From Bacteroidota bacterium (GTDB taxonomy: Bacteria > Bacteroidota > Bacteroidia > AKYH767-A > OLB10): a stretch of DNA of 64,000 nucleotides. The notes beneath the pieces are model-generated. The model was given only the letters and a program-made list of their open reading frames with translations. It searched no databases and was not told where the DNA came from. The translations under genes were made by a program, and so were the position numbers. Below, in pieces: positions 43,937-53,800 of the stretch. The stretch covers positions 274,312-338,311 of the forward strand of contig JAGVTU010000017.1 of the NCBI GenBank assembly GCA_019136655.1. Reading direction: 5' to 3'. Numbering within the stretch: the first letter of the stretch is position 1; every line of letters starts with the position of its first letter.

Positions 43937-43944
43937 TACATTTG
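43937..43944 (+). promoter_or_regulatory. -7 element for the DEAD-box helicase gene
   Basis: TACATTTG, a perfect TAnnTTTG, 11 bases before the ATG at 43956. TTCG at 43915-43918 is a possible degenerate -33 box, 18 bases upstream. Confidence 0.5.
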
Positions 43945-43955
43945 CATGCTGCAAT

Positions 43956-45242
43956 ATGAACACTGACAACGGATTTGAACAGTTAAAACTAAACAGGCAA
44001 TTGCTCAATGCCGTTGAGGAATCAGGCTTTTCCATGCCTACAGAAATTCAGTCGCAGGTAATTCCTCCTGCATTAGCCGGACAAAATATTATTGGCATTG
44101 CACAGACAGGAACCGGCAAAACTGCAGCTTATGTTTTGCCCATTTTAAGAATTCTGAATTACCCTCAGGGTGATGAACCACGTGCACTGATAATTGCTCC
44201 TACCCGTGAACTTACTTTGCAAATAACTTCCGTATTTGAACAGTTGGGAAAATATACCGGTTTGCGCATTCTGGCAGTTTACGGAGGGAAAGGATTTTCG
44301 GATCAGAAAAAGAAATTAGCCGAAGGTTGTGATATTGTTGCCGGTACACCTGCACAGGTGCTCGAACTGTATTACAGTGGACATTTGATTTTGAAAAAAG
44401 TAAAACACTTTGTGATGGACGAAGCAGAACGGCTTATGGACATGGGTTTTACTCCGCAATTGCATAAAATTCTGGAAGTGCTTCCGCGCAAACGGCAGAA
44501 CATGCTTTTCTCAGCAACCTTTTCCGAAAGGGTAAAGAAAATCTCAGACGATTTTGTTGAGTTTCCTGTGGAAGTAAATATTGTGCCGCGTATCAAAACA
44601 GCTGCTACCGTAGAGCAATTTATTTATCATGTAAACGGATTTGGAACCAAGCTGTCGCTACTACAGGTACTGTTGCAGAATGATGAGCTGAGCAAGGTGA
44701 TTATTTTTTGCAAGTCAAAAAAAACAGCCAATCTGCTTGCTGCATTTATACAGGAAAATTACGGAACCGACAACCTGAAAGTATTGCATGGCGACAAAAC
44801 CCAACAAACGCGGATGAACGCAGTAAACGCTTTCAAAAATGAGGACATACGCTTTCTGATAGCAACCGATGTAGCTGCTCGCGGCATTGACATTCCGGGA
44901 GTTTCACATGTTATCAATTTTGATGTGCCTGTGATTTACGAAGATTATATCCATCGCATCGGTCGCACAGGCAGGGCTTTTGCCACCGGTCAGTCTATTA
45001 CCTTGGTTACAGCTGCTGACGAATGGCATATACGAAAAATTGAAAAACTTGCAGGTATGAAAATACAACTGCAGGCTTTGCCATCAGAGGTTGAAGTGGT
45101 ACCGTTATCGCGTGAAGAAGAACGTGAGCAGGCAATGGAAATTGACCGCCAGAAAAGAAAAGATGATCCTACTTTTCAGGGAGCTTTTCACAAGAGCAAA
45201 GCAGAATTAAGAAGAGAACAGAAACGTGGAAGAAAAAAATAA
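43956..45242 (+). CDS. DEAD-box RNA helicase (RhlE-like) with DEAE in motif II
   Basis: The protein has 428 residues. Q motif, motif I AQTGTGKTA, motif Ia PTRELTLQ, motif III SATF, motif V ATDVAARGID and motif VI HRIGRTGRA are all present. Motif II reads DEAE (VMDEAERLMDMGF) where the family has DEAD. A short basic tail (KSKAELRREQKRGRKK) probably binds RNA. Its role is in ribosome assembly or RNA turnover by analogy. It overlaps the EamA gene by 17 bases. Confidence 0.93.
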   Translation: MNTDNGFEQLKLNRQLLNAVEESGFSMPTEIQSQVIPPALAGQNIIGIAQTGTGKTAAYVLPILRILNYPQGDEPRALIIAPTRELTLQITSVFEQLGKYTGLRILAVYGGKGFSDQKKKLAEGCDIVAGTPAQVLELYYSGHLILKKVKHFVMDEAERLMDMGFTPQLHKILEVLPRKRQNMLFSATFSERVKKISDDFVEFPVEVNIVPRIKTAATVEQFIYHVNGFGTKLSLLQVLLQNDELSKVIIFCKSKKTANLLAAFIQENYGTDNLKVLHGDKTQQTRMNAVNAFKNEDIRFLIATDVAARGIDIPGVSHVINFDVPVIYEDYIHRIGRTGRAFATGQSITLVTAADEWHIRKIEKLAGMKIQLQALPSEVEVVPLSREEEREQAMEIDRQKRKDDPTFQGAFHKSKAELRREQKRGRKK

Positions 45243-46119
45243 TTTTCTCCGATGGTTTTATCTGCTGATACTGTCACTCGTATGGGGCAGCTCATTCATT
45301 CTGATGAAACGCGGGTTAATGAGTTTTACTCCGGGTCAGGTAGCAGCCATGCGCATGGTTATCTCCTGCATGGTGCTGTTGCCGTTCATTCTTCACCAGC
45401 TGAAAAACATTCCTAAAAAATCACTGAAATATGTTGCGGCAACAGGTTTGCTTGGCAATGGTATTCCGGCATTCCTTTTTACTCATGCCGAAACAGGTAT
45501 CAGCAGTTCAATGGCTGGAATGCTTAATTCACTTACGTCAGTGTTTACACTCGTCATTGGATACTTTTTTTTCAGCACTGCATTTACCAAACGTCATCTG
45601 GCAGGTGTTACACTTGGGCTGATAGGTGCAGTTGCTCTGCTGTGGCTCAGTGCCGGTGATGCAGATAGTGCTCAGCCCTGGAAAGGCAGTTATGTGCTGA
45701 TAGCTACGGTATGTTATGCTGTCAGTGTAAATATTCTCAGGAACAAACTTTCAGATATTAATGCCCTCACACTTACGGGTGCTGCCCTGTTGTTTGTGGG
45801 GCCGCCTTGCGGAATCTATCTTTTCTCCACCGATTTCATCCATCGCTTCAGTGTGGATGATACTGCTTTCTTAAATGCATTTTTTGTTTTTCTGCTGGCA
45901 TTTTTAGGCACTGCTGTATCCACAGTTATTTTCAATCATCTGATTCGCATTTCTTCTGCACTGTATGCTTCGTCAGTTACCTATCTCATTCCTTTTATTG
46001 CTGTGCTATGGGGAATTTATGACGGTGAAACATTCAACATACTTTATCTGCTGGCACTTGTCGTCATCCTTCTCGGAATTTATCTGATTAACTATAAAAG
46101 CCGAAAATCAAACTTGTAA
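45226..46119 (+). CDS. EamA/DMT-family transporter
   Basis: The protein has 297 residues and ten predicted membrane segments in two EamA repeats (SLVWGSSFILMKRG in the first; ATVCYAVSVNILRNKL beginning the second). It exports or imports small metabolites at the inner membrane; the substrate is unknown. It begins with GTG at 45226 inside the end of the helicase gene. The next in-frame ATG would remove part of the first membrane segment. Confidence 0.9.
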   Translation: MEEKNNFLRWFYLLILSLVWGSSFILMKRGLMSFTPGQVAAMRMVISCMVLLPFILHQLKNIPKKSLKYVAATGLLGNGIPAFLFTHAETGISSSMAGMLNSLTSVFTLVIGYFFFSTAFTKRHLAGVTLGLIGAVALLWLSAGDADSAQPWKGSYVLIATVCYAVSVNILRNKLSDINALTLTGAALLFVGPPCGIYLFSTDFIHRFSVDDTAFLNAFFVFLLAFLGTAVSTVIFNHLIRISSALYASSVTYLIPFIAVLWGIYDGETFNILYLLALVVILLGIYLINYKSRKSNL

Positions 46120-46124
46120 ATTTG
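46117..46124 (+). promoter_or_regulatory. -7 element for the phospholipase C-like gene
   Basis: TAAATTTG, a perfect TAnnTTTG, overlapping the stop codon of the EamA gene and 22 bases before the ATG at 46147. No good -33 box was seen. Confidence 0.4.
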
Positions 46125-46146
46125 TTGCTTATCTTTATCGCACATT

Positions 46147-47133
46147 ATGCGTAAAACATTTTTCATTTCAGGAATCATTTTATTTCTGATTGTTTCAGTA
46201 ACTTATCTGGCTTATGCCTGGGGCTTTTTCGGTCACAGGCTGATAAACAAAATGGCAGTATATACCTTGCCCGAAGAGCTTATTGGATTTTACAAAGCCA
46301 ATATTGAATTTATAGAAGAGCATGCTGTTGACCCCGATAAAAGAAGATATGCCGTAAAGAACGAAGCAGCACGACATTACATAGACATTGATCATTACGG
46401 TGAACATCCGTTTGACAGTGTTCCGAAATACTGGGGGCTTGCCGTTGAAAAATATACTGAAGACACCTTGCTTGCTCATGGCATAGTACCCTGGCATATT
46501 GACCGCATGCTGCAACGACTTACCAAGGCATTTGCTGATAAAGATTACACCAAAATACTTCGTAACTCAGCCGACCTGGGACATTATATTGCCGATGCAC
46601 ATGTGCCTTTGCATTGCACAAAAAACTATAATGGCCAACTTACCAATCAACATGGTATTCACGCTTTCTGGGAATCGCGTCTTCCGGAACTTTTCTCTCA
46701 GGATTACGACTTCTTCACCGGCAAGGCAAAGTATATTGACAAACCGATGGACTACATCTGGAATATAGTACGTGCCAGTTATGCTGCCAAAGACACTGTG
46801 TTGCTGTTCGAGCGTATGCTCAATGAAAAATTTCCTTCCGACCAAAAATTTTCGCATGAACAGCGAGGAGTAAATATGATGAGGGTGTATTCCTATGATT
46901 ACTCTGTACAATACCACAAAATGCTTGACGGTATGGTAGAACGCAGAATGAAAGAATCAATAATTTCAGTAGGAAGTTTTTGGTACACTGCCTGGGTAAA
47001 TGCAGGAATGCCCAACCTGAAAGGAATTGAAAAAGTAACCATCAGCGAAGAAGAGAAAAAAGAAATAGAGCGTGAAGATAAAATGTGGCGTACAGGAAAA
47101 GTTTTGGATTCAAGTGGTCATTCGGATGAGTGA
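46147..47133 (+). CDS. Zinc-dependent phospholipase C / S1-P1 nuclease-like secreted protein
   Basis: The protein has 328 residues. An N-terminal hydrophobic signal segment (about 6-24) is followed by WGFFGHRLIN, where Trp and His near the mature N-terminus fit the zinc site of this fold. Further metal ligands are likely in HYIDIDHYG, LGHYIADAHVPLHCT and HAFWES. The fold hydrolyses phosphodiesters in phospholipids or nucleic acids; the substrate here is unknown. The last 16 bases overlap the convergent methyltransferase gene. Confidence 0.82.
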   Translation: MRKTFFISGIILFLIVSVTYLAYAWGFFGHRLINKMAVYTLPEELIGFYKANIEFIEEHAVDPDKRRYAVKNEAARHYIDIDHYGEHPFDSVPKYWGLAVEKYTEDTLLAHGIVPWHIDRMLQRLTKAFADKDYTKILRNSADLGHYIADAHVPLHCTKNYNGQLTNQHGIHAFWESRLPELFSQDYDFFTGKAKYIDKPMDYIWNIVRASYAAKDTVLLFERMLNEKFPSDQKFSHEQRGVNMMRVYSYDYSVQYHKMLDGMVERRMKESIISVGSFWYTAWVNAGMPNLKGIEKVTISEEEKKEIEREDKMWRTGKVLDSSGHSDE

Positions 47134-47819
47134 TTTTTTCTAATCACACAAACATTCACATGGTGGCTGAAATTTTTCAGTTCAACAACTGTTTCTGTTT
47201 TTTCAACTGAGAAACCTGCAACCATCAGCATATCATAAAACTCTTTTGCATAGCCTCGGTTAGGTTCAGCAAAAAGGATCAGTCCGTCAGGCAGGGTTAG
47301 TTTTTCGAACACTTCAATTACGGTTTGAAACATCCGTTTCTCATAGGCTACATCTGCAGCAAGCAATACATTGCAACGCTGAAAATCTTTCGGAATATGT
47401 CGCCAGTCCAACAAAAATGTTTCAGGAGTATCCAGCCCGCTCAACTTGCAGCTGCGCAAAGCAAAACTGAGTGCAGGCTCTGCATAGTCGCTGATGATGG
47501 TACGATAACCCATGTCGGCACAAACCATTGCAGGCAATGCCAGTCCGCAACCGATTTCGTGAAACAGAAAATGCTCTTTGAAAAATTGTTTGTTGTTCAA
47601 AATAAATTCTGAAAGTGCCAGTGCCGATGGCCATAACTCCGTCCAGTACGGAATGCGTTCATCAGTTACATCATCCTGCGCATCGTCCATTGCTGCCAGC
47701 GCATTATAAATTTCATCAGCATTGATAATTTTGCAATACTTAAAAGTTTTGCTGCCCACCTTCACCTCTTCTGTTTCAGATTCAATCTTTACGCCATACT
47801 GATAAACCGGTTCATCCAT
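47118..47819 (-). CDS. METTL21/nicotinamide N-methyltransferase-like methyltransferase
   Basis: The protein has 233 residues. The phrase IPYWTELWPSALALSEFI and the SAM motif HEIGCGLALPAMV place it in the lysine methyltransferase-like (METTL21) family, often annotated as nicotinamide N-methylase. LLAADVAYEK is the post-II catalytic motif. It probably methylates a protein or small molecule. It is convergent with the phospholipase-like gene and divergent from a phosphopantetheinyl transferase gene. Function is not determined by sequence. Confidence 0.82.
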   Translation of the reverse strand: MDEPVYQYGVKIESETEEVKVGSKTFKYCKIINADEIYNALAAMDDAQDDVTDERIPYWTELWPSALALSEFILNNKQFFKEHFLFHEIGCGLALPAMVCADMGYRTIISDYAEPALSFALRSCKLSGLDTPETFLLDWRHIPKDFQRCNVLLAADVAYEKRMFQTVIEVFEKLTLPDGLILFAEPNRGYAKEFYDMLMVAGFSVEKTETVVELKNFSHHVNVCVIRKNHSSE

Positions 47820-47862
47820 TGCGCTAAAGTAACATCTGATGAGCGATTGAAAAAATATGGTT

Positions 47863-47870
47863 TAGTTTTG
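47863..47870 (+). promoter_or_regulatory. -7 element for the first phosphopantetheinyl transferase gene
   Basis: TAGTTTTG, a perfect TAnnTTTG, 19 bases before the TTG start at 47890. The nearest TTG upstream is spaced by only 13 bases, so the -33 element is doubtful. Confidence 0.45.
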
Positions 47871-47889
47871 TCAGCCTAAACGCAAATGT

Positions 47890-48459
47890 TTGAAAATTGA
47901 AAGCGACATAACACTGAAGGAAGGCCGCATTGTAATTGCAACCGATATTTTGCTGAATGGTGATTCAACTCAAAATAAAATTGCTTTGCAGCGAGATAGA
48001 AACATACTTCTGCTAAGGCACATCACTGGTGAACAGCAGGCAACCATAAACCATTCACCGGAAGGAAAACCTTATTGCAGTTTATTCAAAAGTATTTCCA
48101 TATCACATTCGGGAAATTATACTGCGCTGATGATGAGCAACCACCCGGCCTGTGGTGTGGATTTGCAGATTTACAAAGAGAGAACCACTCAGGGAATGGA
48201 TTATTTTATGAGTGAAAAAGAAATTGCTGAAGTGGACGACAATGATTTGATGAGAAATGTTCACCTGTACTGGTGTGCCAAGGAAACTGCAATAAAATTT
48301 TTCAGTGTTTCGGGGATTGATTTCAAAAACAAAATCTACATCCATCCTTTCCGTTCAGAGCAGAATGGCATTTTGCAGGCAACCGTGTTTCATGCACAGC
48401 AGCATGAACTGATGATTTCGTACAGGAAAACTGAAAACTATGCTTTATGCTTTGCCTGA
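47890..48459 (+). CDS. 4'-phosphopantetheinyl transferase superfamily protein
   Basis: The protein has 189 residues. The PPTase motifs are SISHSGNYTAL, GVDLQIYKER (metal-binding Asp in GVD) and WCAKETAIKFF. It transfers phosphopantetheine from CoA to carrier-protein serines; its carrier may be the ACPs at 13651 or 17291. It starts with TTG at 47890, because the upstream ATG is out of frame and hits a stop and no in-frame ATG precedes the conserved region. Its stop is 5 bases from the convergent DEAD-box gene. Confidence 0.85.
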   Translation: MKIESDITLKEGRIVIATDILLNGDSTQNKIALQRDRNILLLRHITGEQQATINHSPEGKPYCSLFKSISISHSGNYTALMMSNHPACGVDLQIYKERTTQGMDYFMSEKEIAEVDDNDLMRNVHLYWCAKETAIKFFSVSGIDFKNKIYIHPFRSEQNGILQATVFHAQQHELMISYRKTENYALCFA

Positions 48460-48464
48460 TAAAC

Positions 48465-50105
48465 TCATCGGGCAATCTCAATACTTACTTTGCGACTTTT
48501 GATTTTATTGCCGTTCACTTTTGAAAGTACTTTGTTGAGGAAATGTGTATCCACTTCTACGAATGAAAATTTGTCGTAGATATCAATCACGCCAATATTG
48601 CTGCTGTCAATTCCGGCAAGCCCTGAAATGCCTCCAACGATATCTCCTTTGCTGATTTTATCTTTCTTACCCACACTCAAAAACAGTCTTACCATATTGG
48701 CTTCGCCACTGTGTTTGCCTCTGCCCTGCTTTCTTCCTTTTCCTCTGTCGCGATCTCTCTCATGATCACCTCTTTCACTGCTTCGCTCACTCACTTCTCT
48801 CGCAGGTGTCATCATTGGTGCAAAATGCATTTTCAGCAGTGATGCAGCAAGCTGATGCAGATTGATACCTTCATGCTTGAAGTCGGCAATCATTGCCTCG
48901 TAACGGTCTGTGTCGCCTTCTTCAATAAGTACTTTCAGCCTGGTGGCAAGTTTTGATTTTGCCAATTCAATACGTTCTTTTCCTGAGGGAAGATGTTGTC
49001 TTTCGATTTTAACTTTTGTGTAAGATTCAATATCGCGCAGTTTGGCCATATCGTTGCGGCCTGTTACAAATGAATAGGCTCTTCCTGATTTTCCGGCACG
49101 GCCTGTACGTCCTATGCGATGCACATAATTTTCTGCATCCAATGGCAGGTCGAAATTAAATACGGCTTCTACATTTTCAACATCAATACCTCTTGCAGCC
49201 ACATCGGTAGCCACCAGAATATTTACATCACCACGTTTGAATCGCGACAGCACATTGTTTCTCTGGTTTTGTCTAAGGTCGCCATGAATAGCTTCGGCTT
49301 TGTATCCCATCTGCTGAAACTGCTCAGTTACTTCATCCGTCTTGCGTTTGGTATTGCAAAAAACAAGCATCAGTTTAAGACCATGCTGCTCTATCAGCTG
49401 AGCAATAACATCAGCTTTCTGCGAAACTTTAATGTCATAATATCCCTGTTCAATAGACGATACCGTAAGTTCAGACTTGGTTACCTTGATAAGTTTAGGG
49501 TCATGCTGAAATTTCTTAGTCAGTTCGAGAATAGGCTTCGGCATGGTTGCAGAAAACAGCACTGTCTGTCTTTCTTTGGGAGCATGTTTAAGAATGGCTT
49601 CCATATCTTCTCTGAAACCCATGTTCAGCATTTCGTCAGCCTCGTCAAGCACCACCATTTTCAATTCAGATAGGTCAAGTGTTTTTCTGTCGAGATGATC
49701 CATGATACGTCCGGGAGTACCAACCACCACATGCACAGCACGTTTGAGTGCATTGATTTGTTTCTGGATTTGTTCGCCACCATAAACGGCAAGCACTGCA
49801 ATACCTTTTTTGTACTTGGCTAATTTTTTTATCTCCTGCGCCACCTGCACAGCCAGTTCGCGTGTGGGGCACATCACTAAAGCAGAAGTTACTTTATCGC
49901 GTGTGTCAATAAGCTCCAGCAATGGAATTCCGAAGGCTGCCGTTTTGCCGGTGCCTGTCTGTGCCTGTCCGATAACATCATGCCCTTGGAGTAATACGGG
50001 TATGGCTTCCGACTGTATGGGAGTAGCTTCAACAAAGCCCATATCACCAACAGCCTTTTGAATTTCGCTGCTCAGCGAAAGCTCTGTAAAATTAAGTTGT
50101 TTCAT
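48465..50105 (-). CDS. deaD: DEAD-box RNA helicase with C-terminal RNA-binding domain (DeaD/CsdA-like)
   Basis: The protein has 546 residues. Motif I is AQTGTGKTA, motif II the standard DEAD (VLDEADEMLNMGF), motif III SATMPK, motif VI HRIGRTGRAGKSG. After a charged Arg/Gly/Lys-rich linker (about 440-465) comes a DbpA-type RNA-binding domain (MVRLFLSVGKKDKISKGDIV, then GVIDIYDKFSFVEVD). It remodels structured RNA in ribosome assembly or cold adaptation. A leader of about 75 bases separates it from its promoter. Confidence 0.93.
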   Translation of the reverse strand: MKQLNFTELSLSSEIQKAVGDMGFVEATPIQSEAIPVLLQGHDVIGQAQTGTGKTAAFGIPLLELIDTRDKVTSALVMCPTRELAVQVAQEIKKLAKYKKGIAVLAVYGGEQIQKQINALKRAVHVVVGTPGRIMDHLDRKTLDLSELKMVVLDEADEMLNMGFREDMEAILKHAPKERQTVLFSATMPKPILELTKKFQHDPKLIKVTKSELTVSSIEQGYYDIKVSQKADVIAQLIEQHGLKLMLVFCNTKRKTDEVTEQFQQMGYKAEAIHGDLRQNQRNNVLSRFKRGDVNILVATDVAARGIDVENVEAVFNFDLPLDAENYVHRIGRTGRAGKSGRAYSFVTGRNDMAKLRDIESYTKVKIERQHLPSGKERIELAKSKLATRLKVLIEEGDTDRYEAMIADFKHEGINLHQLAASLLKMHFAPMMTPAREVSERSSERGDHERDRDRGKGRKQGRGKHSGEANMVRLFLSVGKKDKISKGDIVGGISGLAGIDSSNIGVIDIYDKFSFVEVDTHFLNKVLSKVNGNKIKSRKVSIEIAR

Positions 50106-50181
50106 AATTATGTGTGGGAACCCGCCATTGCAAAAACATTGATATTGAAAACAAAGCAGGTCTTTTTATTCAAATTGCGTA

Positions 50182-50212
50182 CAAAGATAAATGAAAATCT
50201 CTTCCGCTCAGA
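50182..50212 (-). promoter_or_regulatory. Promoter of the DeaD-like gene
   Basis: On the minus strand TCTG (50209-50212), 19 bases, then TATCTTTG (50182-50189). The -7 element is perfect and the -33 has one mismatch. The -33 lies at the very end of the neighbouring phosphopantetheinyl transferase gene. The resulting 5' leader is about 70 bases. Confidence 0.6.
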
Positions 50213-50891
50213 TGATGTAATAATTTTTGCTCACACTTCCCTCAGGATAACATGCGCTTAGTACTGCCTGCTCCTCGATGTGACAAGTTGCAGCATACCC
50301 TTCAGTGAGTTTCAGCGACTGAAGTTTTGCAATACCATCACCTGTGACTTTGCCTGAAGCTTCTTTTGCTGTCCATTGCTTCAGAAAGAAAATCAGTTTG
50401 TTTTCAGCCTGATTGTAATCAAGTTTTTCCTGCTCTGAAAAAAAACTTTCTGCAATCTGTGAGTAATCTGCTGAAGGATTGATCTGTTCCACATCAACTC
50501 CCACAGGATGTTGTGTATGAAAGCACAGTGCAACATAGTTTCCCGAATGGCTCAGGCTGAAATGTATGGTCTGATTTCCCGACATGATGTTAGCCGACTG
50601 CACATAAGGTTTGCCTGATGTTTCCTTAAGAAAAAACAACTCTGTAGGCTTGCATTGCAGCAATACCGATAATATGGTTCTCAGAAATGCATGAGCACAG
50701 GCATAGGTGTTTCTGTCAGCATCGGCACGAAAGGACATTGCCTTATCCATTTCTTCTTTACCTAACAGATTTTGCCAGTCAGAAAATGATGAGTGAAGTG
50801 CTGATACCTGAATCAGAACCAAAAGCAGTTCATCATCGGCAACCGTTAAATGCTGAATGTCTTTTTCAGAAATATAATGAAAGCTGTGCAT
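50208..50891 (-). CDS. Sfp-type 4'-phosphopantetheinyl transferase of the NRPS locus
   Basis: The protein has 227 residues. Motifs: FSLSHSGNYVALCF, PVGVDVEQINP (metal-binding GVD-E) and WTAKEASGK (WxxKEA). The larger size and the GVDVE/KEA motifs fit an Sfp-type enzyme. It starts 3 bases after the NRPS stop, so it very probably activates the PCP domain of that NRPS (S1018). It differs from the shorter homologue at 47890. Confidence 0.93.
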   Translation of the reverse strand: MHSFHYISEKDIQHLTVADDELLLVLIQVSALHSSFSDWQNLLGKEEMDKAMSFRADADRNTYACAHAFLRTILSVLLQCKPTELFFLKETSGKPYVQSANIMSGNQTIHFSLSHSGNYVALCFHTQHPVGVDVEQINPSADYSQIAESFFSEQEKLDYNQAENKLIFFLKQWTAKEASGKVTGDGIAKLQSLKLTEGYAATCHIEEQAVLSACYPEGSVSKNYYII

Positions 50892-50894
50892 TGC

Positions 50895-53800
50895 CTATCT
50901 GCCATTCAGTTTTTGGTTGAGCAATGCACCTAACACGCTGTAATATGTTTCGGTGGTGATGATGGAATCATTGTCGCTTTCCGGCACGATGTGCATTTCT
51001 ATGTTACCGCTAATCAATCGTTTCCACCCCAGTGTTTCATCATAATGTTTAGCCACTTCATCACCGGTTTTAACCAAAACCACATCGCCATTGTAGGTTG
51101 TGGCAGGCTGATAATGCAACAATGCTACAGAATGTACCCAGCGGATATCAGGTTTGGTTTTTACGTTGTCTTCTGACTGAGAATTTTTTCCTGAGTCGAA
51201 CACACTTGTAAGTTTGCTCAACACTTTCTTTCCTGCATTTTTTGTTTTCTCTAATGCAAATTCAAGCTTCGCTTCCATGTTCATGCCTTTGAACTCATCC
51301 CATGTTTCGCGGATTTTATACTGCATCGGATTGGAAGGAGGTGCATAGTTGTTAATCATAAACACCAGGTCCGATTTCTCTCCCATTTCACTCAGTTGTC
51401 GTGCTATTTCAAGTGCCACCGTTCCTCCAAAACAAAGTCCTCCCAGACGGTAAGGTCCGTGTGGCTGAACTTTTTTGATTTCATCAATATAAAACTTCGC
51501 CATGTCGCAGATGGCATAGTGGTAGTCATATTTTTCGTCCAATCCTCGAGGCTGAATGGCATAAACAGGTTGCTCTTTGTCTAGATATTTCAGCAGCACC
51601 CTCCATCGCTGTATGTTGCCATTGTGCATGTGCACAAGAAACAGCGGTGTTTTGTTGCCACCCTGTTGCAGTGGAACTACAATTGGCCACTCCATATTCA
51701 GGTCTTCGGCATTGATGACCTTTGCTAATTGTGATATGGTTGATGCTCTGAATAAGGTTGGATAATCGAGCTTCACTCCTGTTTTCTTCTCTATCTCTCC
51801 CATCATTTTTATTCCAAGCAGCGAATGACCTCCCAGTTCAAAAAAGTTGTCGTGAATACCAATTTTATCGAGACCAAGTATGTCGCTCCAGATGCCTGCT
51901 AACAAACTCTCGAGCGGGTTGTGAGGTTCTTCAAAATTTGCACTCTCTGATTTTGTGTTCACCTCAGGCACAGGCAATGCTTTTCTGTCAACCTTGCCAT
52001 TGGCAGTGAGCGGAATTTTATCCAACCACACCATGGCAGAAGGAACCATATAATCAGGCAAAACTGATTTCAGCAATTCTTTAAGGTCAGTGTTCTCTGC
52101 TTTATTTTCGGGAACAACGTATGCAACCAACCGCTTGTCATTAGGCTTATCTTCTCTCACAATAACGGTAACTTCCTTTACATTTTTCTGAGCAGCAATC
52201 ACATTTTCAATTTCACCGATTTCAATTCTGTATCCACGTATTTTAACCTGATTGTCTGTTCTGCCAAGAAATTCCATGTCGCCATTCAATCGAAAACGTG
52301 CTATGTCACCGGTATCATAAACACGCAGTGCAGCACCAGAATACTTTTCAGAGACAAATTTTTCATTGGTCAGTTCCGGTCTGTTTTTATAACCTCTTGC
52401 CAAACCATTGCCACCAATAAACAACCTGCCCTGCACTCCCGGAGGAACCGGTTGCAGATTTTTATCAAAAATATAAACCTGTGTGTTCGAAATAGCTTTG
52501 CCAATAGTCAGTGCATCATCAGGCCGAATCACATTTTTTACAATACAGCCTACTGTAGCTTCAGTAGGGCCATACTCATTGATGATTTCCATTTCAGAGT
52601 TAATGGCTCGAAGTATTTCCACATGTCTTGGCAACATTTCTTCTCCTCCCACAATGGCTTTTTTGATGTTGTTGCATTTTAACGAAAGAGTTTCGAGTGC
52701 CAGAATGTGAGCCGGTGTCATCTTGATGACATCTATAATTGAATCCTGCTGAAAAGTTTGCTTCAGAATGTTCAGCACATCATCATTCTGATTAAATATG
52801 GTAAGTGTTTTTCCCCTTGTCAGCGTACAGAAAATACTGGTCACCGTAAGGTCGAATGACAATGAACTGTATAAACCAAAATTGCCATAAGGCGGATCAC
52901 CGAAATAATGTTTGTTGCAATACGAAATGTAGTTGATTACGGTTTGATGTTCTATCAAAACACCTTTGGGTTTACCTGTGGAGCCCGAAGTATAAATCAC
53001 ATAACACAAATCCGATGGCTGCGTTTTGCTTTCAGGCTTTTGTCCTTTGTGTTTGCTGAAAATTTCATTCCACTCTTCACGCAGAAGTATAGTTGCTCCG
53101 GTTTCGGGAAGATTCTTTTTATATTTTTCCTGAGTGATGATGAGTGGGCAATCGGCATCCTGCAGCAAATACGAAATACGATCCTGCGGATACGAAAAAT
53201 CAATGGGCACATAGGCACCACCGGCCTTGAGCACTGCAAGTATTGCAATAATTATTTCGGGACTTCGCTCCATGTAAACAGCCACAAGCGCATCTTTGCC
53301 AACACCTGACTGCTGAAGATGCACAGCCAGTGCATCGGACTGTTCATTCAACTCACCATAGCTCAATTTTTTGTTCTCATAAGCCAAAGCTGTTTTTTCG
53401 GGATGCTGCTCTGCCACTGCTTCTATCATCTGATGAATGGTATTGTATGCAGTAAAAGTTTCATCCTTTCCCATCCAGTCCACAAAAATTTTCTGTTGCT
53501 CATCTCTTGTCAGCAGGTTCAGTTCAGAAACCGGCAACTGCGGACTGGCAATGATATCTTTCAGCAACATCACAAACTCTTCCATTCGCAACCTGATCAT
53601 TTCATCATCAAACAAATCGGTATTGAATGACGATTCGAGAATGAGGGTGTCGCCCATGCCTGTTGCATTCAAAAAGAATTCGAAGTTTTCGAACTTGCGG
53701 GGGTTGGAAACAAAACGATAGGTCAGTCCTTCAAAATTTACACCCTGAGTGATGCCCAAATCCACGTTGAACACTGCCGGCACCAAAGGTATGCGCGAAG

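Noticed and set aside
49119..49673. Long open frame on the plus strand opposite the DeaD-like gene
   Set aside because: It lies wholly antisense to a well-conserved helicase and its translation resembles no protein family.
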